DNA of 7,174 nt from DASPWW01 sp035461345 (lineage in GTDB: Bacteria > Actinomycetota > Thermoleophilia > Solirubrobacterales > 70-9): positions 1-7,174 of the forward strand of contig DATHVJ010000095.1 in the NCBI GenBank assembly GCA_035461345.1. The letters run 5' to 3'. The notes beneath the pieces were generated by a model. That model worked only from the letters and a program-made list of their open reading frames with translations, was not told the DNA's origin and did not search any database. How positions within the stretch are numbered: the stretch's first letter is position 1; every line of letters starts with the position of its first letter. This document shows, piece by piece, positions 1 through 5,507 of the stretch. The translations under genes and the position numbers were made by a program.

Positions 1-18
1 GCAGACGTACAGCTTCAT
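1..18 (-). CDS. Possible 5' end of a divergent gene (MKLYVC...), cut by the window edge
   Basis: On the minus strand an ATG at 18-16 opens a frame reading MKLYVC before the window ends. A beta-strand start of this kind with an early Cys is typical of thioredoxin-fold proteins, and from memory MKLYVC begins a group of actinobacterial glutathione S-transferase N-terminal-domain or glutaredoxin-like proteins. Six residues cannot prove that. A -10-like TAGGCT (minus strand, 34-29) lies 10 bases before the ATG, which would give a very short leader. The divergent arrangement with the SDR gene at 53 leaves only 34 bases for both promoters. It could also be chance. Confidence 0.3.
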
Positions 19-28
19 CGGCGGGCGC

Positions 29-45
29 AGCCTATCCGGTAGCTT
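29..45. promoter_or_regulatory. Back-to-back -10-like elements of a divergent promoter region
   Basis: On the plus strand TAGCTT (40-45) fits the actinobacterial TANNNT -10 consensus and is followed by exactly 7 bases before the GTG start at 53, the geometry of a leaderless transcript. On the minus strand TAGGCT (34-29) faces the other way. The two hexamers are 5 bases apart. I see no convincing -35 element for either. Function is inferred from position and consensus only. Confidence 0.35.
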
Positions 46-52
46 TCGCCGC

Positions 53-856
53 GTGGAGCTCGCCGGGAAGACCGTGCTGCTGAGTGGTGCGACCGGGGGG
101 CTCGGACGGGCGATCGCCGTCGCGCTCGCCTCGCGCGGCGCGACCCTCGTGCTCAGCTCGCGCAAGCAGCAGGCTCTCGACGAGCTGGCCGGCTCGTTGC
201 CCGGCGACGGGCATCGGGTTGTCGTCGCCGACCTCGCCGAGCCGCACGCCCCCGAGCGCCTTGCCAGTGAGGCGGGGTCGGTCGACGTGCTGGTCGCGAA
301 CGCCGGCCTCCCCGGCACCGGGAAGCTCGGGGACTTCAGCTCCGAGGAGCTCGGACGCGTGCTGCGGGTGAACCTCGAGGCGCCGATCCGCCTCACCCAC
401 GAGCTTCTGCCGGCGATGCAGGAGCGGGGCTCGGGGCATCTCGTGTTCGTCTCCTCGCTGTCCGGGAAGGCCGTCAGCCCGCGCGCGTCGCTGTACTCGG
501 CGACGAAGTTCGGGCTGCGTGGATTCTCGCTCGCGCTGCGCGAGGACCTGTGGAAGCACGGCGTCGGCGTCTCGCTCGTCTCGCCGGGGTTCGTCCGCGA
601 GGCGGGGATGTTCCACGACAGCGGCGCGACGCCGCCTCCCGGGTTCGGCACTACGTCGCCCGACGAGGTGGGGGAGGCCGTGGCGACGGCGATCGAGCGC
701 AACCGCCACGAGGTCGAGGTCGCGCCGGCGCTCACGCGGGTGCTCGCCAACTTCGCCCTCCGGCGGCCCGAGCTTGCGGCTCGGATCGCGTACAGGCGCG
801 GCAGGGGGACGAAGATCGCCGAGCGGGTGGCGAGCGGCCAGGCCGACAAGCGCTAG
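53..856 (+). CDS. SDR family NAD(P)-dependent oxidoreductase
   Basis: A cytoplasmic Rossmann-fold short-chain dehydrogenase/reductase of 267 residues, the usual length of a classical SDR. Visible motifs in order: the glycine-rich nucleotide loop GATGGLG (residues 12-18), a basic residue after the second strand (R37 in SSRK, suggesting NADP(H) preference), D60 ahead of the adenine pocket, NAG at 83-85, the structural Asn N107, the catalytic Ser in VFVSSLSG (S134/S135), and YSATK with Y148 and K152. A PG motif at 178-179 follows the active site as in the family. The start is GTG at 53: it opens directly into the first Rossmann strand (ELAGKTVLLSG), and no Shine-Dalgarno precedes it, consistent with leaderless translation. 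The substrate cannot be read from sequence; the neighbouring aconitase gene gives no hint. The basic C-terminal tail (residues 248-267) is less conserved in the family. The fold and family are secure; the reaction is not. Confidence 0.93.
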   Translation: MELAGKTVLLSGATGGLGRAIAVALASRGATLVLSSRKQQALDELAGSLPGDGHRVVVADLAEPHAPERLASEAGSVDVLVANAGLPGTGKLGDFSSEELGRVLRVNLEAPIRLTHELLPAMQERGSGHLVFVSSLSGKAVSPRASLYSATKFGLRGFSLALREDLWKHGVGVSLVSPGFVREAGMFHDSGATPPPGFGTTSPDEVGEAVATAIERNRHEVEVAPALTRVLANFALRRPELAARIAYRRGRGTKIAERVASGQADKR

Positions 857-860
857 CTGT

Positions 861-886
861 CCCGGCGGATTCACATCCGCGGGTTT
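861..886 (+). terminator. Hairpin between the SDR gene and acnA, probable terminator
   Basis: A perfect 6-bp stem GCGGAT (865-870) / ATCCGC (875-880) with loop TCAC is extended by CCC (861-863) pairing with GGG (881-883) across one bulged G. TTT follows. It begins 5 bases after the SDR stop codon, the expected place for an intrinsic terminator. The T-run is short, so termination may be weak or it may act in regulating acnA instead. Confidence 0.42.
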
Positions 887-903
887 CGGAGCCGTGCCTC
901 GCG

Positions 904-916
904 GGGAGGTCATACT
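904..916 (+). promoter_or_regulatory. Signals before acnA: GGGAGG and -10-like CATACT
   Basis: CATACT (911-916) lies 6 bases before the ATG at 923 and could be a -10 box for a leaderless or near-leaderless transcript; no clear -35 is seen. GGGAGG (904-909) is a good anti-SD match, but 13 bases from the ATG is long for a ribosome binding site. Both readings cannot hold for the same transcript. GAAGG at 917-921 sits too close to the ATG to serve as a Shine-Dalgarno. Confidence 0.3.
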
Positions 917-922
917 GAAGGC

Positions 923-3727
<2,805 letters not shown>

Positions 3728-3743
3728 CCCCCCAATCTTCGGG

Positions 3744-3773
3744 TTGACACGGCCGCTCTCGATCGGGCAGAAT
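3744..3773 (+). promoter_or_regulatory. Sigma-70-type promoter TTGACA-N18-CAGAAT
   Basis: A perfect TTGACA -35 (3744-3749) is followed after 18 bases by CAGAAT (3768-3773), which matches TATAAT at four of six positions. It lies just after the acnA stop codon and points toward the hairpin cluster and the GNAT gene. The predicted start near 3780 puts the hairpins at the front of the transcript. A second, weaker -10-like GATACT (3799-3804) has no partner -35. Confidence 0.5.
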
Positions 3774-3777
3774 CAAC

Positions 3778-3925
3778 TGCCAGCGGCGGGGAACCTGCGA
3801 TACTTTGGCAAGCTCGTCCCCGGCCAGTCCCGCCTCCGGGGACGATCGCGTCGGCATCCCTCCCTGGCTACCGACGCGCAGGCGTGGCGCGGGCCGTGCG
3901 GACCCCCTGCCTCCCACGGCCCCGC
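3778..3925 (+). ncRNA. Candidate structured RNA: consecutive hairpins with C-rich loops
   Basis: Three strong inverted repeats follow one another. H1: TCGTCCCCGG (3814-3823) / CCGGGGACGA (3836-3845), 10 bp, 12-base loop. H2: CGCGTCGG (3847-3854) / CCGACGCG (3871-3878), 8 bp, 16-base loop. H3: GGGCCGTG (3891-3898) / CACGGCCC (3915-3922), 8 bp, 16-base loop, extendable by two pairs with one bulge. A weaker 5-bp stem TGCCA/TGGCA (3778-3782 / 3806-3810) precedes them. The three loops hold 7, 8 and 10 C residues, including CCCTCCCT in H2 and ACCCCCTGCCTCC in H3. No reading frame here looks like protein, and a promoter lies directly upstream. C-rich loops recall the actinobacterial 6C RNA (two stem-loops with six or more Cs each), but I cannot match its consensus. 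Alternatives are a GNAT 5' leader or the acnA terminator region. The pairing is seen; transcription and function are inferred. Confidence 0.42.
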
Positions 3926-3938
3926 CCCGCCAACCATC

Positions 3939-3978
3939 ACGCGCGCAAATGCTCCGCTGCGCGTCCGCTTTCGCGCGG
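3939..3978 (+). promoter_or_regulatory. Mutually exclusive hairpins upstream of the GNAT gene
   Basis: The segment GCGCG (3959-3963, plus T3964) can pair with ACGCGC (3939-3944) in a 6-bp stem, or within CTGCGCG (3957-3963) pairing with CGCGCGG (3972-3978) in a 7-bp stem with one G-U pair and an 8-base loop. The second hairpin ends 19 bases before the GNAT start codon and is followed by only two Ts. An attenuator-like switch is possible, but short GC repeats of this kind arise easily by chance in such DNA. Confidence 0.22.
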
Positions 3979-3984
3979 TTGGCC

Positions 3985-3990
3985 TAGGGT
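3985..3990 (+). promoter_or_regulatory. -10-like TAGGGT (or weak AGGG ribosome site) before the GNAT gene
   Basis: TAGGGT fits TANNNT and ends 7 bases before the ATG at 3998, the same spacing as TAGCTT before the SDR start, so a leaderless transcript is possible. The same bases contain AGGG at ribosome-binding distance, so a weak Shine-Dalgarno is the alternative reading. No clear -35 is seen 16-18 bases upstream. Confidence 0.35.
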
Positions 3991-3997
3991 CTGGTGA

Positions 3998-4456
3998 ATG
4001 GAGATCAGACCGGTCGCCGAAGGCGACCTCGACCAGCTCCTGCCGCTGATGCGCGGGTACTGCGAGTTCTACGGGACCGATCCGAGCGACGAGGCTCTGC
4101 TCGAGCTGTCGCGGTGGCTGCTCGAGCATCCCGAGGACGGCGTGCAGACGATCGCCGTCGACGACGAGGGCCAAGCGATCGGATTCGCGACCATCTACTG
4201 GACGTGGCGCACGATGCATGCCGCCCGGATCGCGGTGCTCGAGGACGTGTACGTCTCCCCCGCCGCGCGGGGCGGCGGTGTGGCGGGCGCCCTGATCGAG
4301 GACGCGCGCGGTCGCGCGCGCGAGCGCGGCGCCGTGCAGCTTGACTGGCAGACGGCGAAGACGAACGAGCGCGCGCAGCGCGCCTACGCTGCGCTCGGCG
4401 CCGAGCCCGACGATCGGTGGTTGGACTACTCGGTTCCCACCCGCCGCCTGGAGTAG
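3998..4456 (+). CDS. GNAT family N-acetyltransferase
   Basis: A 152-residue single-domain acetyl-CoA-dependent N-acetyltransferase. It opens with the usual first strand IRPVAEGDLDQLLPLM. The central strand LEDVYVSP (81-88) leads into the acetyl-CoA pyrophosphate loop RGGGVAGAL (91-99) and the following helix. NERAQRAYAALGA (123-135) is the helix that closes the cofactor site, the counterpart of the N..A...Y..LGF motif. The start ATG 3998 gives a complete N-terminal strand. The acceptor is unknown: members of this family acetylate small amines, amino acids, antibiotics or protein N-termini, and nothing here chooses among them. The gene is flanked by a structured intergenic region upstream and an amidase remnant downstream on the opposite strand, with no gene partner. 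A GC-repetitive tract at about 4303-4335 encodes an Arg/Ala/Glu helix and looks like ordinary coding sequence. Confidence 0.9.
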   Translation: MEIRPVAEGDLDQLLPLMRGYCEFYGTDPSDEALLELSRWLLEHPEDGVQTIAVDDEGQAIGFATIYWTWRTMHAARIAVLEDVYVSPAARGGGVAGALIEDARGRARERGAVQLDWQTAKTNERAQRAYAALGAEPDDRWLDYSVPTRRLE

Positions 4457-4680
4457 CCGCCGAGGGCGCAGCACGCGGCCGGGATGCGGACCGAGCCGCC
4501 CGAGTCGGTGCCGAGCGCCGCTTCGGCGAGACCCGCGGCGAGTGCGGCCGCCGACCCCGCGGTCGATCCGCCCGCCGTCCGCTCGGGAGCGAGTGGATTC
4601 GGGACCGCACCGGAGTGGGGGTTGTGGCTCGTGATCCCGTACGCGAACTCGTGCAGGTTGGTCTTGCCGCGGAGGGCGGA
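4456..4680 (-). pseudogene. Remnant of an amidase-signature enzyme (GatA-like amidase)
   Basis: The minus-strand frame reads ALRGKTNLHEFAYG, then AGGSTAGSAAALAAG, then LGTDSGGSVRIPAACC, the conserved core of amidase-signature hydrolases. It holds the cis-Ser (in GGSTAG) and the nucleophilic Ser (in DSGGSVR), and the distance from GKTN to GGS equals that in GatA. The N-terminal part carrying the catalytic Lys (the KD motif) is absent, as are roughly 300 residues that should follow. About 75 of some 450-500 residues remain. Homology ends within a few bases of the GNAT stop codon (4454-4456); the frame then runs into the antisense of the GNAT 3' end and stops at 4426. On the other side it breaks near 4680; a GTG at 4704 could open the frame but the intervening residues do not look like amidase. 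It is probably a nonfunctional deletion relic of a once longer gene read leftward. The family assignment is secure. Confidence 0.8.
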
Positions 4681-4704
4681 CCCCCCTAGCTGCGCCGGCG
4701 ACAC

Positions 4705-4829
4705 AGCGCCGCCATCTCGTCCTTGGTCATCGCGCCCCCTTCCGCGGCCTCCAGCTGGGTCGACACCCCGAGCTTCGCACGGTCGCGGGATGATGCGGGC
4801 GAGAGCATCGCGACCGAAGGGAGCGCAGC
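4705..4829. other. Intergenic stretch upstream of gerW
   Basis: Between the amidase remnant and gerW I see no convincing gene or promoter. A 40-codon minus-strand frame (4808-4686) ends in MTKDEMAALCRRRS, but I cannot place it in a family and it has no supporting signals. The plus-strand promoter of gerW should lie here; no clear -35/-10 pair stands out. Confidence 0.4.
4817..4823 (+). promoter_or_regulatory. Shine-Dalgarno AAGGGAG of gerW
   Basis: AAGGGAG lies 6 bases before the ATG at 4830 and fixes that start. It is the only well-placed ribosome binding site among the plus-strand genes of the window. Confidence 0.7.
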
Positions 4830-5159
4830 ATGGGCGTGGACTTCCAGGAGACGATCTCGAAGGCCCAGGAGGCGATCACGGCCAGGCGCGTGTACGGCGA
4901 GCCGTACGAGCGTGACGGCGTGACCGTCATTCCCGCCGCCGCGGTCCGTGGCGGCGGCGGGGGCGGGAGCGGGGAGGACGCGACCAAGGGCGGGTCGGGC
5001 GGAGGCGGCGGATTCGGCCTCACCGCCCGCCCGGTGGGCGCCTACGTGATCGAGGGCGGGAAGGTGCGCTGGGAGCCCGTCGTCGACCCGACGCGGCTCG
5101 TGCTTCAGGTGATCCTCGCCGTGCTCGGCGTGGCGTTCCTGATCGGACGGCGGCGCTAG
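4830..5159 (+). CDS. GerW/YtfJ-family protein with a C-terminal membrane anchor
   Basis: A 109-residue protein resembling the GerW (sporulation protein YtfJ) family: an N-terminal helix (DFQETISKAQEAITARRVYG), a short strand pair with VTVIPAAAV (31-39), a Gly-rich loop (41-62), then FGLTARPVGAYVIEGGKVRWEPV (62-84). The order PYERDGVTVIP ... GGGGG ... ARPVGAYVI is the family signature as I know it. In Bacillus subtilis YtfJ/GerW is a spore protein needed for germination with some germinants; homologues also occur in actinobacteria not known to sporulate, so a spore role here is not established. Residues 89-106 (RLVLQVILAVLGVAFLIG) form a single hydrophobic helix ending in RRR, which suggests a membrane anchor with the Arg tail in the cytoplasm; I do not recall that anchor in the Bacillus protein. 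Start fixed by AAGGGAG. The gene stands alone and converges on the DUF3817-like gene. Confidence 0.8.
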   Translation: MGVDFQETISKAQEAITARRVYGEPYERDGVTVIPAAAVRGGGGGGSGEDATKGGSGGGGGFGLTARPVGAYVIEGGKVRWEPVVDPTRLVLQVILAVLGVAFLIGRRR

Positions 5160-5180
5160 GCCCCAGCTAGCGTCGCCGCC
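5149..5180. terminator. Shared hairpin between two convergent genes, holding both stop codons
   Basis: GGCGGCG (5149-5155) pairs with CGCCGCC (5174-5180), and CTAG (5156-5159) pairs with CTAG (5167-5170), giving 11 bp with a 3-base bulge (5171-5173) and a 7-base loop. The TAG stops of gerW (5157-5159) and of the minus-strand gene (5169-5167) sit symmetrically in the inner stem, and the genes are only 7 bases apart. It could act as a bidirectional terminator, though it lacks T-runs. Part of the symmetry follows from both proteins ending in Arg-rich tails. Confidence 0.4.
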
Positions 5181-5457
5181 TCTCGATCCAGGCGATCCCG
5201 ATCACGCTGCCGACCGGCCCCGCGGGCGTGACCGTCGCGGCAAGCAGCGTGTACGGGACCTCGTGGCGCAGGACCGCGATCCACACCAGCAGGCACAGGA
5301 GGATGAACCCGATCCCGTGGCCGAGCCCGAAGACGAAGGTCTCGCCCTCGAACCCCGGCATCAGCCAGAAGAACAGCAGCGCCGCGAACAGCGCCAGCTC
5401 GACATACGAGGCGAGCTTGACCCACGGAAACAGCGCCCCGGGAACGGGCCTGCGCAA
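5167..5457 (-). CDS. DUF3817-like small integral membrane protein
   Basis: From a TTG at 5457 this gives 96 residues with three hydrophobic helices: about residues 11-33 (PWVKLASYVELALFAALLFF), 42-62 (FGLGHGIGFILLCLLVWIAV) and 69-90, ending in ERRRR. The pattern, first helix with a Glu, then GxxHGxxF at the start of the second helix, is that of DUF3817, a family of about 90-120-residue membrane proteins of unknown function. The frame is open upstream to an ATG at 5694, but that would overlap the 3' end of the oxoglutarate dehydrogenase gene by 187 bases and add Arg/Pro-rich sequence unlike the family, so I reject it. A CTG at 5511 overlapping the upstream stop is another possible start (114 residues). 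No Shine-Dalgarno is clear for any. It lies 50 bases downstream of the E1 gene on the same strand and may be read from its transcript. Confidence 0.72.
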   Translation of the reverse strand: MRRPVPGALFPWVKLASYVELALFAALLFFWLMPGFEGETFVFGLGHGIGFILLCLLVWIAVLRHEVPYTLLAATVTPAGPVGSVIGIAWIERRRR

Positions 5458-5507
5458 GGCGTCGGAGGGGCGCTGCGGCTGGGCGTCCGATGTCCGCTCG
5501 GTGAAGA

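Noticed and set aside
32..913. 293-codon minus-strand frame opposite the SDR gene
   Set aside because: The SDR motifs on the plus strand are complete and correctly spaced; the minus-strand product is low-complexity and Arg-rich, a compositional shadow.
3790..3818. ECF-sigma-like promoter GGAAC ... CGTC
   Set aside because: The gap between GGAAC and CGTC is 20 bases, longer than the usual ECF spacing, and CGTC is part of the H1 stem.
3778..3925. Known riboswitch or housekeeping RNA (cobalamin, TPP, ydaO/c-di-AMP, SAM, SRP, tRNA) in the acnA-GNAT gap
   Set aside because: None of the conserved cores I know for these classes is present; the region is a series of simple hairpins. Only a loose resemblance to 6C RNA remains.
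4303..4335. GC-alternating tract inside the GNAT gene as a regulatory palindrome
   Set aside because: It encodes the helix after the acetyl-CoA loop (Arg/Ala/Glu codons) and is explained by codon use.
4686..4808. 40-codon minus-strand frame ending MTKDEMAALCRRRS
   Set aside because: It looks mildly helical, but I recognise no family, see no ribosome binding site, and it overlaps the probable gerW promoter region. Too short to support.
4484..4915. 143-codon plus-strand frame across the amidase remnant and gerW start
   Set aside because: It runs antisense to clear amidase motifs and out of phase with gerW, with Ser/Arg/Pro-rich sequence and no signals.
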